From NCBI GenBank assembly GCA_945900775.1, contig CAMDJP010000007.1:1-64000 (forward strand): 64,000 nt of DNA, read 5' to 3'. The notes below the pieces were generated by a model. That model did not search any database. It was given only the letters and a program-made list of their open reading frames with translations, and was not told where the DNA came from. How positions within the stretch are numbered: position 1 is the first letter of the stretch; every line of letters starts with the position of its first letter. This stretch comes from Akkermansia muciniphila (GTDB lineage Bacteria; Verrucomicrobiota; Verrucomicrobiia; Limisphaerales; SIAT01). This document shows positions 22,126 to 32,497 of the stretch, in pieces. The translations under genes and the position numbers were made by a program.

Positions 22126-24876
22126 TTACACCAATCCCTCGCGTTTACGCAGCGCCCATTCAAGACCGAGCAGCAACACGACCGGGACGAACCACCAATA
22201 GCTGTTCCAGAGCGAGGTTTCAGTGACGATGATCTTCCCCTCGCTCAACGGCCGGAGGCGCTCGATAAGACCGTCCATATCCTCCTCGCGATAATACGCG
22301 CCGCCGGAGTTGAAGGCGATGCGGCGGAGCAGCTCCTCGTCGCAATGGAGCTGGCCCAATTCGCCGCTCGCAGTGGCGAGCACACTGAACTCCGTGCGCG
22401 CCTTCATCTCATTCTCCGGCAGGCCGGGCACGTTCACGCGCACCTCGTAGTTGCCGCCGGCCAAGGCGGGCGAACGGCCGCGGTACACGCCGTTGGCCAT
22501 GTTTTCGGCCTTGAGCGGCACGACAGCCACCTTCTTGCCGTCACGATAAAGCACCGCCTCAGGATTCGCGCGCGCCAGCGGTCGGCCCTGCGAATCGCGC
22601 ACGCGCACGCGGATCTCCGCTTGCTCGCCCGGGGCGTACACCGGCGCACCGGAATCAAGCGAAGTGTAGCGGTCGGAGACGGCGTACGGCTTCTCCATCA
22701 CCCAGCGTGAAATCTGGTTCCAGAACTTCTGGTGATACAGGTCGCCAACGCGCTGCCGCCACCGCCATGATTCGTCGAAGCCCGCGTAGAGGACCTGTCC
22801 CGCTCCGAAACGGCGATGGACCAGCGCCGGCACCACAGCCTTGCTCGGCAGCACTAGTTCCAGCAGCGTCTCCGCGCCCGGCAGCGCCTCCATATGTGTC
22901 ACCCACCGCGGCCCCGGGAGGCCGGCCCAGAGCTTGATGTTCTCGGCCGGATCGGCGACCAGCGCGAGCGGGGCCTGCGCGCCGCCGGCAGAGCGGAAGC
23001 GCCATTGCATCGGCGTCTGCTCCAGCAAAGTCGCGCCCCAGCGCACAGGGAACAACTGCCCGATCGCGGTCGGCAAGTAGCTCGCCAATCGTTCCTGCTG
23101 GCCGTCGAGGAAGATCAGGCCGCCGCCAAATTCGACGAACTCGCGCAACCATTGGAGCTCATCCGGCCGAAGCATCTCGCGCGGCACGTCGCCAAAGATG
23201 ACAAGCTGATAGGCGTGCAACTCCTCGCGCACAAGCGGAAAGGAACCGACTCCAAGACCGCGCGGCCATGGCTTGTTCTCGCCGCCGAGGCCGGCAAGCA
23301 GCGGATTCACCTCCCAGCGGTCGTCGCGCTCGAGCACGTTGCGTAGATAGCGGTGTTCCCAGCGCGGCCGGCCGTCGAGCACGAGCACGCGCGGCTTCTG
23401 GGTGATCGCGTGGATGCGCAGCGTCGTGTGGTTATTCTCGATCTGCTTCTCGCCGGCGACCGGCGTGAGCGTGACCCGCAACGCCAACGGCAGTGAAGTG
23501 AAGTTCAGGTCGCGCCCTTTCGCACGTTGAGCAGCCGCCACCGCCTCTTTGATGGAGAAATCGAACGGCACCTCGCGCCTCGGGAGCTGTTGTGTCTGCA
23601 TCGGCTTGCTTTCCCAAAGCAGCCGCCCCTCGTGCTCGACGCGCAGCGTGAACGGCTGGCCCGGCGGCATGCCGTCGCGGAAGATAATCTTTCCAGTCAC
23701 GTTCGCGTCCGGATAGGCCACGGCGGGTGCCTTCACCTCGAGCAGCGCCATGTCGCGCGCGAACTGCGTGGCGCCGGTGCCGATAGTGTGCACCTGCACA
23801 CCACGCTGACCGAGCATCTTCGCCATCTCGATCGGTGAAGAACCGTCGTTGTGCTGGCCGTCGGTGAAGATCACGGCCACCAACTTCTCCTTCGGATCGT
23901 TCTCCTCGACACCAGCGAGGACGGGATCGGACAGGTTGGTTAACAGGTTCGTTGACGACACGCCGAATTCCTTCGGCGCCTTGAAGGCATCGTCACCCTT
24001 GTCCGCGCCGGGCCACCAGAGCAACTCAGCCGACTTGCCGTTGAGCGCGAACAGCTCGATGTGATGATCTCCGGCGAGGCTTTCGAGCAAGCTCTCCTCG
24101 CCGCCGAGCAGGAGCGACTCCAGTCGCTGCCAGCGGGAGAGCTTGTCAAAGCGCTCAAGCGCAGCCTTCGTTTTCTCGTCCATTTTTTCTCCCGCTTCGG
24201 CATCGCCGTTCGGGTTCAACACTTTTTGCAGCGCGACTTCGAATTCACCAAGCAACGGCAATAGAACAGCGAGATCCGCCTGCGCTCGCTCTGGGTCAGC
24301 GAGAGCGAGTTTCTGGGCAGGCTCGAGCAATTCGCGGCGGAACCGAGCGTCCGTCGCGGCGGGCCAGCGGGCGGTGCCGAGCCGTTCCAACCGTCCGGCG
24401 GCGACCTCGAGTCCGCTGCGAAAATCCTGCAGGCCGGCCTTGATCTCCACCGGTTCGCGTAGCACCCGCGTCCCTTCAGCCGCTTGCCGAGCGCGGGCAA
24501 GCTGCTCCGACGCCACGCGGCCATGATCCTCTCCGCGCGGGCCACCAATCCAGCCGAGCTTGCGCGCGAGGGCGAGTTTGCGCACCGACTCCATCGCCTC
24601 ATCGGTCGTTCCCATGCTGGCCGAAGCGTCTACGTAGAGCAGCACGCGGGCCGTCTGGCCGCTGCTTTGGCGGTGCTGGAGCACAGGGCCGGAAAGCATC
24701 ATCACCACGAGAAACACCGCAGCGCCACGCAGCGCCGGCATCAGCCATGAGGCAATGCCAGCTCGGGTCCGCGTGTCACGCCGGTAAAGCCACGCGGCGG
24801 CGGCGGCCAACCCAGCCGCAAGTAGCACGGCTTTCCAGAGAGACCATTCACCAAGGAAACGGAGTTCGGTCGTCAT
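22126..24876 (-). CDS. Membrane VWA-like protein with glutamine-amidotransferase-like region
   Basis: A 916-residue protein with two N-terminal membrane helices and one at the C-terminus (NSYWWFVPVVLLLGLEWALRK split by charge). A von Willebrand A-like domain starts at the MIDAS motif DASAS (Asp83, Ser85, Ser87). A large insert of helices interrupts it before FTDGQHNDGSSP. Around residue 500 is LVLDGRPRWEHRYLRNVL followed by FGGGLIFLDGQQE. This is the GATase1-like segment found in such proteins, without a clear catalytic Cys. Its start overlaps the preceding gene's stop by 4 bases. Related to BatB/BatA-type proteins; partner binding at the MIDAS is likely. Confidence 0.75.
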   Translation of the reverse strand: MTTELRFLGEWSLWKAVLLAAGLAAAAAWLYRRDTRTRAGIASWLMPALRGAAVFLVVMMLSGPVLQHRQSSGQTARVLLYVDASASMGTTDEAMESVRKLALARKLGWIGGPRGEDHGRVASEQLARARQAAEGTRVLREPVEIKAGLQDFRSGLEVAAGRLERLGTARWPAATDARFRRELLEPAQKLALADPERAQADLAVLLPLLGEFEVALQKVLNPNGDAEAGEKMDEKTKAALERFDKLSRWQRLESLLLGGEESLLESLAGDHHIELFALNGKSAELLWWPGADKGDDAFKAPKEFGVSSTNLLTNLSDPVLAGVEENDPKEKLVAVIFTDGQHNDGSSPIEMAKMLGQRGVQVHTIGTGATQFARDMALLEVKAPAVAYPDANVTGKIIFRDGMPPGQPFTLRVEHEGRLLWESKPMQTQQLPRREVPFDFSIKEAVAAAQRAKGRDLNFTSLPLALRVTLTPVAGEKQIENNHTTLRIHAITQKPRVLVLDGRPRWEHRYLRNVLERDDRWEVNPLLAGLGGENKPWPRGLGVGSFPLVREELHAYQLVIFGDVPREMLRPDELQWLREFVEFGGGLIFLDGQQERLASYLPTAIGQLFPVRWGATLLEQTPMQWRFRSAGGAQAPLALVADPAENIKLWAGLPGPRWVTHMEALPGAETLLELVLPSKAVVPALVHRRFGAGQVLYAGFDESWRWRQRVGDLYHQKFWNQISRWVMEKPYAVSDRYTSLDSGAPVYAPGEQAEIRVRVRDSQGRPLARANPEAVLYRDGKKVAVVPLKAENMANGVYRGRSPALAGGNYEVRVNVPGLPENEMKARTEFSVLATASGELGQLHCDEELLRRIAFNSGGAYYREEDMDGLIERLRPLSEGKIIVTETSLWNSYWWFVPVVLLLGLEWALRKREGLV

Positions 24877-27032
24877 CTACGCCTCCGAGTGATGAACTGC
24901 TGCAGTAACAACTCGGCGAAGAGCGCGCCGAGCACGGCCCACAGCAGCGGTTGCCACAGCTCACTCCCGAATCGCCGGCGGCGATCGAGCGCCTTGTATT
25001 CCTCCACCGAGCTGACTAACTCGGCGGACATCGCTTTCGCGGCGGCCCTGCGTTCCGGTTCCGGCAGTTGGCTCAGATCCGACTCCTCGCGATTGATGTT
25101 CACCACGAAATGAATCACTGCACCATCCGGCGCGGCGAGCACGTAAAGGCCGGGCCGCTGAGTCTTCGCGAATTCCACCACGCCGCGGCCGCCCTTCGCG
25201 GCGACCGTCAACTCGTGCTTCTCGCCCAGTGGATCGGTAATCGTGGCCTTCTTCCTCGCGCTGTCCGCCGGAAGGAAGGCGACAGCTGGCTGGCCGGGCT
25301 CGAGGTTGCGCGGCGGGAAAACGGTGGAGGCGAGGTGCGTGACGAGCCGCTGCATGAGCGGCAGATAGAACGGGCGTAGCGGGAGGTTTCCCCAATCCGT
25401 GTCACACGGCACGGCGCAGAGGATGACGCGGCCTTCGCCGAACTTTTTCTCCACGAGAAACGGGTCGCCCGAATCGAGCCGCGCGAAAGCGTTGAGGAGC
25501 GAGTCGTTCGGCGGAGGCTCGCGAAGGCGAAACCACTGCCGCAACTCGCCGTCGGCGAGATTGCCGTTGCGCGTGTCGTTGAAAAACTCGAGCGCCGGAT
25601 GGCTGAAGTGCTGGGGCACGATGCGGGTCGGCGGCGTCTTCGCTTCGCGCCCGCCCGCGAGCGCGAGGAACGTGGCGGGCATCAAGCCGAACGCGGCAAG
25701 GTCGCGGTTGTACCACGCGGTGTCCACTCGTTCACCGGGGAAGATGAGCAGCCCGCCGCCGTCGCGCACGAAATCCTTCACCGCGCGGAGTTGGGCATCG
25801 CTGAGGCGGCTCACGTTCGCCAACACCACCACGCGCTTGTCAGCCAGCGCCTTCTCGTCCAGCCCATCGAGCGTCACCGTCGTGCCGGCGATGAGGTCGG
25901 ACAGCTCGGCTTTTTCCTTCCCCTGCTGGAATGGCTGCAGAGCAATCTGTAGATAGTCGGTCTCGCCACGGAGCGGTTCAGGATTCGGGTCGCCGTTCAC
26001 CACGAGTACTGGCACATGATCCCAGACGGGGATGCTCGCCGCATAGCTGTTGTCGGCCTTGAGCGGATCGGCGTCGGTCACCACCTCGATCACGTGGGAG
26101 CCGGGCGTGTCGAAGGTGCAGGTGAAGAGCACTTGCTTCTGCTCACCCGCCCCGAGCGAGATCTGCGCGGCGGAACGTTCCGCGCCGTCCACGCGGAAAA
26201 AGACTCGCAGGTCCGGAAGCTCCCGTTCGCCGAAATTGCGCACCGTAGCGCGGACGGTCACCGGCTGCCGCACGCCGAGGACCGTGCGCGAGAAATCGAG
26301 CGACTCGACGCAGACGTTCTCGCGGCCCTGGGTGCCGGCATGGAAGAGCGTGATCTGCGGCGGCAGGTTCATCTTGCGAAGTTGGTCCGCGAGGCGCTTG
26401 CGCGTCGGGGTCTCCTTCTCCGACCAACTCACCTTCTGGAAATCGCTGACGACGACAATCTCACGGTAGGATTGCGGAGCCTTGGCAATGATGGCGGCGG
26501 CCTTCTCGAGCGAAGACGCCACGTCGGCCTTGCCGAAGCCGGCCTCGAGCACGCGCAGATCCTTCGCCACGCGCCCGATGTCGGTCACCGAGGCATCGTA
26601 AAGTGGCGCGCCGCCGGAGGCCATCTGCATGACCATGACGTCCGAGCCGCGGCCGAGTTCACCAACGACCTTCGCCGCCAGTTCGCGGGCCAGTTCGAAA
26701 TTCGGGGCGCCCGCACCGCGGTGGTCCATCGAGTAACTGTTGTCGAGCAGCACGACCATCGATGTCTTGGCCGCGCCGACCAGCAGGCTCGCACCGGTGA
26801 GCACCGGCCGGGCCATGCAGAAGGCCAGCGCGGCGAGAACAAAGCAGCGGACCAGCAGTAGAAGCAGTTGCTCGAGGCGCAACCGGCGCTGATTCACCTT
26901 CAACGTCATCTCGAGCAGGTGCATCGCGCCCCAGCGCACCGTGCGGTAGCGGTTCTTGTTGAGGAGATGGATGATAATCGGGACGGCCACCGCCGCCGCA
27001 CCGCCGATCAGGATGACGTTGAGGAAAGTCAT
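24873..27032 (-). CDS. BatA-like aerotolerance protein with VWA domain
   Basis: A 719-residue protein. It starts with the Bat N-terminal membrane domain (FLNVILIGGAAAVAVPIIIH then HLLEMTLKVNQRR) and a second helix. A VWA domain follows with MIDAS DNSYS (Asp97, Ser99, Ser101). A CARDB-like beta domain lies near residue 260 (VTVRATVRNFGERELPDLRV), then a GATase-like region with FVRDGGGLLIFPG. A C-terminal membrane helix ends in RRRR. It overlaps genes on both sides by 4 bases. Likely an inner-membrane partner of the DUF58 and MoxR proteins. Confidence 0.82.
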   Translation of the reverse strand: MTFLNVILIGGAAAVAVPIIIHLLNKNRYRTVRWGAMHLLEMTLKVNQRRLRLEQLLLLLVRCFVLAALAFCMARPVLTGASLLVGAAKTSMVVLLDNSYSMDHRGAGAPNFELARELAAKVVGELGRGSDVMVMQMASGGAPLYDASVTDIGRVAKDLRVLEAGFGKADVASSLEKAAAIIAKAPQSYREIVVVSDFQKVSWSEKETPTRKRLADQLRKMNLPPQITLFHAGTQGRENVCVESLDFSRTVLGVRQPVTVRATVRNFGERELPDLRVFFRVDGAERSAAQISLGAGEQKQVLFTCTFDTPGSHVIEVVTDADPLKADNSYAASIPVWDHVPVLVVNGDPNPEPLRGETDYLQIALQPFQQGKEKAELSDLIAGTTVTLDGLDEKALADKRVVVLANVSRLSDAQLRAVKDFVRDGGGLLIFPGERVDTAWYNRDLAAFGLMPATFLALAGGREAKTPPTRIVPQHFSHPALEFFNDTRNGNLADGELRQWFRLREPPPNDSLLNAFARLDSGDPFLVEKKFGEGRVILCAVPCDTDWGNLPLRPFYLPLMQRLVTHLASTVFPPRNLEPGQPAVAFLPADSARKKATITDPLGEKHELTVAAKGGRGVVEFAKTQRPGLYVLAAPDGAVIHFVVNINREESDLSQLPEPERRAAAKAMSAELVSSVEEYKALDRRRRFGSELWQPLLWAVLGALFAELLLQQFITRRRR

Positions 27033-27934
27033 TTGCGACGGCTCAACCGGCGGGTGAGATAATGGGCGAGCGCCTCGGCGTAGGGTTGGTCAGTCAGCAT
27101 CGGCACCAGGTCCACGCGATGCTTACGGCAACCGGCCACGAGTTCTTCTTGGAATCGCTTCAAGTTCGCGAGGTAGGCTTCACGGAACTGCGCCGGGTCA
27201 ATCATTCGGAAGGCGTCAGCCTGCTCGAGCGATTCAAAGCGGGTCCATTCGCGGAAGGGAAAGTCGACCTCGTCCCGGTCGAGGATGTGGAACACGAGCA
27301 CCTCGTGGTGCGCGGAGCGGAAGTGGGCGAGTGCGGAGGTGAGAGCTTTCACATCGCCGAGGCAATCCGAGAGCAGCACGATGAGGCCGCGGCGGTGGAG
27401 GCGCGGAACGAGGTCGTGCAACACGCGGCCGAGGTCGGTCTCGCCGCCCGGCTCGGCAGCCGAAAGCTCGTTGAGCAGGATGCGCAGATGGCGGGTACTC
27501 GAACGAGGCGGGATATAACGGCGAATCGCCGTGTCGAACGTGACGAGTCCAACGCTGTCGCGTTGCTTAATAAGCAACAGATATGAAAGCGCGGCGGCGA
27601 GGCGCAGGGCGTATTGATGCTTCGCCACGGCCTTCTCACCGCCGTAAGCCATCGAGCCGGAGAGGTCGAGCAGGAGCGTGCAGCGGAGGTTTGTCTCCTC
27701 CTCATACTCGCGGACGTAAAGACGATCCGTCTTGGCGTAGACCTTCCAGTCGAGCCGGCGGATCTCGTCGCCCTGCACGTACTGGCGATGCTGCGCGAAC
27801 TCGACACTCAAGCCCTTGTGCGGCGAGCGGTGAAGACCCGAGATGAAACCTTCGACTACGACCCGAGCCAGCACCTCCAGGTTGGAGATTTTCTGCAGCT
27901 CGTCGGGCGCCAAATAGTCGGCGAGTTGGGCCAT
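27029..27934 (-). CDS. DUF58 protein
   Basis: A 301-residue cytoplasmic protein of the DUF58 family that accompanies MoxR ATPases. The signature region GDEIRRLDWKVYAKTDRLYV is followed by LLLDLSGSM, a VWA-like MIDAS (Asp-x-Ser-x-Ser) near residue 90. The rest is a VWA-type fold (LIVLLSDCLGD, LVFHILDRDE). It ends with a 4-base overlap into the BatA-like gene and starts 52 bases after moxR. Confidence 0.9.
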   Translation of the reverse strand: MAQLADYLAPDELQKISNLEVLARVVVEGFISGLHRSPHKGLSVEFAQHRQYVQGDEIRRLDWKVYAKTDRLYVREYEEETNLRCTLLLDLSGSMAYGGEKAVAKHQYALRLAAALSYLLLIKQRDSVGLVTFDTAIRRYIPPRSSTRHLRILLNELSAAEPGGETDLGRVLHDLVPRLHRRGLIVLLSDCLGDVKALTSALAHFRSAHHEVLVFHILDRDEVDFPFREWTRFESLEQADAFRMIDPAQFREAYLANLKRFQEELVAGCRKHRVDLVPMLTDQPYAEALAHYLTRRLSRRK

Positions 27935-27986
27935 ACGTTTCAGCCAACCTCAAAAGTCTGCCACACGCGTCCAGCGCGTCTCCGCT

Positions 27987-29147
27987 TCACAGCCCTGCCT
28001 TCGCCTTGCCGCGGGGGACGGCCTCGAGCACGCGCCGGATGATGTCGTCCACCGGGATGCCCTCGGCTTCGGCATTGAACGTCGGCACGATGCGGTGGCG
28101 CAAGACCGGGTAGGCAAGTTCCTCGATGTCATCAATCGTCACATGGAAACGTCCCTGCATCACGGCGCGCACTTTGCCGCCGAGGATGAGCTGCTGGCAG
28201 GCGCGCGGGCCGGGACCCCACGCAATCAGTTCCTTCGCGAACGGCACGGCGCCGGGCTCGTCGGGCCGGCTGCGGCGAACGAGTTCGAGTACGAAATCAG
28301 TGACGTGTTCGGGCACGGGCACTTTTCGGACGAGCTTCTGGCACTGGATGATTTCTTCGCCGGTAATCACCGACTGAATGTTTGCCGTGTGGGCGCCGGT
28401 CGTGCGCCGGATGATCTCGCGCTCCTCATCTTTCCCCGGGTAACCGACCTTCACGTGAAACATGAAGCGGTCCTTCTGCGCCTCGGGCAGCGGATAGGTG
28501 CCCTCCTGTTCCACTGGATTCTGCGTGGCGAGCACAAAGAAGGGCTCCTCGAGCGTGTAGGTCTGGCCGCCAACGGTCACGCAATGTTCCTGCATCGCCT
28601 CGAGCAGCGCCGCCTGCGATTTCGGAGGTGAGCGGTTGATTTCGTCCGCCAGCACCATCTGCGCGAAGAGCGGCCCGCGCAGGAAGACCAGCGAACGACC
28701 TCCCTCGGGATTTTCCTGAATCACGTCGGTGCCGGTAATATCCGCCGGCATCAGGTCGGGCGTGAACTGAACGCGCTTGAAACTCAACGCCATCGACTCA
28801 GCGAGACTCTTGATCATGTACGTCTTGGCGAGACCGGGCACGCCCTCGAGCAGACAGTGGCTGCGGGCGAAAATGGCGATGATGATCTGCTCGATGACCT
28901 CATCCTGCCCGACAATCGCCTTGGCCACCTCAGTGCGCATACGGCTGTAGGCCTCGGTCAACCGCGCAGCCATTTCGGCCTCATCAGCGGGGGCGCTGGC
29001 GGCGGGCTTGGCGGCGGGCTTGGCGGCGCGGGCGCGGGGGACGAGCAGGATTTTACCGCAGTTGGGGCACTTGATCTGCGCGCCGGCATTAGCGGCCTCG
29101 ATGGTCATTTCCTGACTACACGCAGGGCAATTAAAAACGATGTCCAT
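27987..29147 (-). CDS. MoxR-family AAA ATPase with N-terminal zinc ribbon
   Basis: A 386-residue AAA+ ATPase thought to act as a chaperone for VWA partners. Unusually it begins with a zinc ribbon (CPAC and CPNC; Cys7, Cys10, Cys27, Cys30) joined by an Ala/Lys/Pro linker. The MoxR core follows: Walker A GVPGLAKT near residue 100, the conserved [20 protein letters not shown] split as Walker B and sensor region, and [20 protein letters not shown]. The first gene of the seven-gene operon; the start is ATG 29147. Confidence 0.93.
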   Translation of the reverse strand: MDIVFNCPACSQEMTIEAANAGAQIKCPNCGKILLVPRARAAKPAAKPAASAPADEAEMAARLTEAYSRMRTEVAKAIVGQDEVIEQIIIAIFARSHCLLEGVPGLAKTYMIKSLAESMALSFKRVQFTPDLMPADITGTDVIQENPEGGRSLVFLRGPLFAQMVLADEINRSPPKSQAALLEAMQEHCVTVGGQTYTLEEPFFVLATQNPVEQEGTYPLPEAQKDRFMFHVKVGYPGKDEEREIIRRTTGAHTANIQSVITGEEIIQCQKLVRKVPVPEHVTDFVLELVRRSRPDEPGAVPFAKELIAWGPGPRACQQLILGGKVRAVMQGRFHVTIDDIEELAYPVLRHRIVPTFNAEAEGIPVDDIIRRVLEAVPRGKAKAGL

Positions 29148-29238
29148 CGCAGGTTGTTCTCTAAATGTGACCGATTTTTCCGTTTTGGCAAATGGAGAAG
29201 CGTGTCGAAACAGTCGCAGCCCCCTCCTCTGGCGACAG

Positions 29239-30723
29239 TCAACGCGGCTGTGCCTTCATTGTCAATGGATCGCGCAACGGCACGTCCACCACGCGCGGCG
29301 CGAGCGACTCGATCTTTACCGGGTGGTTCGGGTGCCCCTTGAGAATTGCCTCCTTCTGGCCGACGACGAGGATGACCACCTTCTCCGGCGTCAGGAATTT
29401 CTTCGCCACACGCTGCACGTCGGCGGCAGTAACGGCAGCTATCTTCGCCCGATAGCTCTTGAAGTGCTCCGGAGTCTTTGCGTGGCGTCCGGTGAACTCC
29501 TCCTGCGCGAGCGCGCCGGCCACCTGCGCCTTCGTCGCGAAGCTCCCCGGAAAGGTCTCGATGAACGACTTCTTGGTTGTCTCCAGTTCCTCCGCTGTGA
29601 CGGGCGTCACGGCTATTTTCTGCATCTCCTCCACCACGAGCGATGTCGCATAGGCCACCGTGCCCGACTTGGATTGGAACACCGCCACGAAGCTCAGCGG
29701 GTAATACACGCCTCCGGGGAAGCCCGTGCCGGCCGAGTAGGCGAGCCCCTCGTCCGACCGCACGCGGTTCATGATGCGCGAGGTGAACCCGCCGCCACCT
29801 AGGATGTCGTTCATTACCTCCACAGCGTAGTAATCCGGGTCGTCGCGCCGGATGCCCGGCAGTAGCAGCGAGACGCGACCTTGGTTCACGTCCTTATCCA
29901 CGAAATAAATCCCGGGCGAGGCGAACTGCTTGTCGCTAGGCACCGGCCGCGCCGGCTCGCCTTGGAACGGCCAACTGTCGAATAGCTTCTCCAGCTTCGC
30001 CACCATCGCCGCGCGGTCGAAGTCGCCGCTCGCAGCCACCACGAAGTTTTTCGGGTGAAACCAACGCCGGTGGAACGTCTCGATGTCCGCGCGCGTAATC
30101 GACTCGATCGAAGCCTGCGTCGGATGGCGGTTCACCCAGAAATTTTCGCCGTAGGCGAGATAGCGTCGTTCGCGCTGCTCGATGTCGGCCGAGTCGTCGT
30201 TGCGCTGCTTCATTGCCTGCAACGATTGCTGTTTGAAGAGCGCGAGCTTGTCCTCCTGCAACCGCGGCGCCGTGAGCGCCTCGCGCAGCAACGCCAGCCC
30301 TTCGTCGAGATCCTTCGAAAGCAGGTTCAGACTCACGGTCGCCTGCGTGTCGCCACCGCTCGCATTGAGGCCCGCGGCCAGGAAGGCGAGCCGCTCCTCG
30401 AGTTCCTCGGCGCTCTTGGATTTGATTCCACCCCGCGCGAGCAGCGAACCGGTGAGCGAGGCCAACCCTTCCTTGCCTGTCGGCTCGTTGTACTGACCGG
30501 TGCGAACGTAAATGACGAGGTTCACCAGCGGCAGCTCGCGGTCTGGCACCACGTAGGCGACTGGGCCGCTCTTCAACACCACGCGGTGATCGACCGCGCG
30601 CGGCGGCTCATATTTTAGCACGGGGAACTCGAGCTTCTCCGGCCGGTCAGGAATCGCGTCGGCGGCAGGCGCGATGGCGGCGAGCAAAAATAGCAGTGTG
30701 CCGGCAAATAAAGGCTTCATCAT
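29239..30723 (-). CDS. M16-family peptidase-like protein lacking the HxxEH motif
   Basis: A 494-residue protein with a signal peptide ([19 protein letters not shown]) and two M16 domains. Where active members have HxxEH, this one reads [17 protein letters not shown], so zinc and catalysis are lost. The second half has the usual RMAxYD-like substitutes and [20 protein letters not shown], the M16 Arg/Tyr segment. In this family inactive members pair with an active one to form heterodimers. The active partner is the gene just upstream, and the two overlap by 4 bases. Probably periplasmic. Confidence 0.88.
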   Translation of the reverse strand: MMKPLFAGTLLFLLAAIAPAADAIPDRPEKLEFPVLKYEPPRAVDHRVVLKSGPVAYVVPDRELPLVNLVIYVRTGQYNEPTGKEGLASLTGSLLARGGIKSKSAEELEERLAFLAAGLNASGGDTQATVSLNLLSKDLDEGLALLREALTAPRLQEDKLALFKQQSLQAMKQRNDDSADIEQRERRYLAYGENFWVNRHPTQASIESITRADIETFHRRWFHPKNFVVAASGDFDRAAMVAKLEKLFDSWPFQGEPARPVPSDKQFASPGIYFVDKDVNQGRVSLLLPGIRRDDPDYYAVEVMNDILGGGGFTSRIMNRVRSDEGLAYSAGTGFPGGVYYPLSFVAVFQSKSGTVAYATSLVVEEMQKIAVTPVTAEELETTKKSFIETFPGSFATKAQVAGALAQEEFTGRHAKTPEHFKSYRAKIAAVTAADVQRVAKKFLTPEKVVILVVGQKEAILKGHPNHPVKIESLAPRVVDVPLRDPLTMKAQPR

Positions 30724-32465
30724 TTCTTCTCCAGTTCAGCGATACGTTCCTGCGTTTTCTTTCGGAGCAATTTGAGGAACGGCTGCGTCTTGGTCTCAGC
30801 CTTGACGAGCTGTTCCTCGAGCTGCTGCGCGCGGGTCTTCAAAGCGGCAAGGTTCGTGTCGGTCTTGAGCGCGGCGATCACCTTGCGCGCGATTGGCTTC
30901 TGCTGGTCGCTCAGACCGGCGAAATCCGGATCGCCCGTGACCGCGCCAGCTTTGCGCGTGAAGATGGCGACAGCGCGGTTCTCTTTCGTGAAATACTTGT
31001 TCGCCACGCGGCGAACATCAGCGGCTGTCACGGCCTGCAGCCGCGGTCCGCCGTCGTTGACTTCGCGCCAGTCGCCAGCGCCCTCGGCGCGCATCAACTG
31101 CTGCAGGATCGCGTGGTTATTGGCCAGCCGGCGGTATTCACCGGCGGCGAAGTTGTTCTTCACCTTCTGCAACTCAGCGGCGGGGACATCCTCGTTCTTC
31201 AGCTTGTCCAACTCGGCGTAGATGGCCTGCTCGACCTCCTCGGGTTTGCGGCCGTCGCGGCATTCGCCGCCGATATTGAACTGGCCGGCCCACTTGCGCG
31301 AGCCCTGCCACGCCCAAGTCTCAGTCGAGACCTGTGGGCCGAGCACGAGGTTCTTGTAGAGCCGGCCGGTGCGCGTGGAGAGAAGCTGCGCGAGCACGGA
31401 GAGCGAATAGGAATCGGCGTGACCAAAGGCGACCGTGTGCCAAAGGATGTCCACCTGCGGATTCGTCTCCGCCTCAGCGTTCATGCGCTTCTCGGCATTC
31501 TGCGCGACCTCGAGCGTGACCACGTCGGGCGCCGGCTTCTTCCCCTTCGGGATGCGGCCAAAGTATTTCTCCACCAGCGCCAGCGTGCGCTTCGTGTCGA
31601 AGTCGCCCACGAGGATGAGCGTAAGATTTTGAGGCGCGTAATAGGTGGCGTAGAAATCATCCGCCTGCTCACGCGTGATAGCCGAGATGTCGCTCGGCCA
31701 GCCAATGATCGGCCAGGAGTAGGGATGCGACTCCCAGAAGAGCGACTCGAAGGCCTCGGCGAACTTGCCGGTCGGCGTCGAATCGGTCCGCATCCGCCGT
31801 TCCTCGAAGACCACGTCGCGCTCGGCATAGAACTCGCGGAAGATGGGGCGCAGGATGCGCTCGCTCTCCATCCACATGAAAAGCTCGAGCTTGTTCGCCG
31901 GCACGGTGATGAAATAAGCCGTCACGTCGTAGCTCGTGTAAGCGTTCATCTGCGAGCCGCCGCCAGCCGTGTAGATGCGGTCAAACTCATTTTTCACGAG
32001 AATCTTCCGCTGCTCCTCGACGAGCTGCTGGAACTCCTTCCCCAGCTCGCGCAAGCGCGGCGTGCGGTTCTCCGGCTTCTGCGGATCATCGATCTCGCCA
32101 CGGCGCCACGCCGCGCGCAACTTCGCCTCCTCCTCGCGCATCTGCTCGCGCACACGCTCCTGGGCGGCGATGATCTCCATGTCCTTCTTGAAATCCTTCG
32201 TCCCGATCGTCGGCGTGCCCTTGAACATCATGTGCTCGAAGAGATGGGCGATGCCGGTGATGCCCGGCCGCTCGTTGGCGCTGCCGACCTTCGCGACCCA
32301 GCCGCCGGCGACATCCGGCGCGTCGTGCCGCTCAAGCAACAGCACCTTGAGTCCGTTAGGTAGGAAATGCTCGGTGACAGGTACCTTCTGAGCACGCAGC
32401 GCAGGGACGAAGGCGGCGGCGAGCAGAAGGACAGACAACGTACTGATGCAGAACTGGCGATTCAC
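30720..32465 (-). CDS. Secreted zinc-dependent M16 peptidase (active subunit)
   Basis: A 581-residue pitrilysin/insulinase-type metallopeptidase with a signal peptide (CISTLSVLLLAAAFVPALRA). The inverted zinc motif is HLFEH (His74, Glu77, His78), preceded by GITGIA; the downstream Glu ligand lies in the ESERILRPIFREFYAERD-like stretch. GTG at 32465 is taken as the start because it gives the signal peptide; the reading frame extends antisense to 32873 with Arg/Ala-rich sequence that overlaps the NUDIX gene and is spurious. Two M16 domains are present. It probably works with the inactive partner encoded downstream. Confidence 0.9.
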   Translation of the reverse strand: MNRQFCISTLSVLLLAAAFVPALRAQKVPVTEHFLPNGLKVLLLERHDAPDVAGGWVAKVGSANERPGITGIAHLFEHMMFKGTPTIGTKDFKKDMEIIAAQERVREQMREEEAKLRAAWRRGEIDDPQKPENRTPRLRELGKEFQQLVEEQRKILVKNEFDRIYTAGGGSQMNAYTSYDVTAYFITVPANKLELFMWMESERILRPIFREFYAERDVVFEERRMRTDSTPTGKFAEAFESLFWESHPYSWPIIGWPSDISAITREQADDFYATYYAPQNLTLILVGDFDTKRTLALVEKYFGRIPKGKKPAPDVVTLEVAQNAEKRMNAEAETNPQVDILWHTVAFGHADSYSLSVLAQLLSTRTGRLYKNLVLGPQVSTETWAWQGSRKWAGQFNIGGECRDGRKPEEVEQAIYAELDKLKNEDVPAAELQKVKNNFAAGEYRRLANNHAILQQLMRAEGAGDWREVNDGGPRLQAVTAADVRRVANKYFTKENRAVAIFTRKAGAVTGDPDFAGLSDQQKPIARKVIAALKTDTNLAALKTRAQQLEEQLVKAETKTQPFLKLLRKKTQERIAELEKK

Positions 32466-32497
32466 CCGGCTAGTGAACCAAGAACCTACCGCGCGCG

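Noticed and set aside
30696-32363. A 555-residue plus-strand frame opposite the active M16 peptidase
   Set aside because: Leu/Arg/Val-rich antisense product without domains; the HLFEH-containing gene on the other strand is certain.
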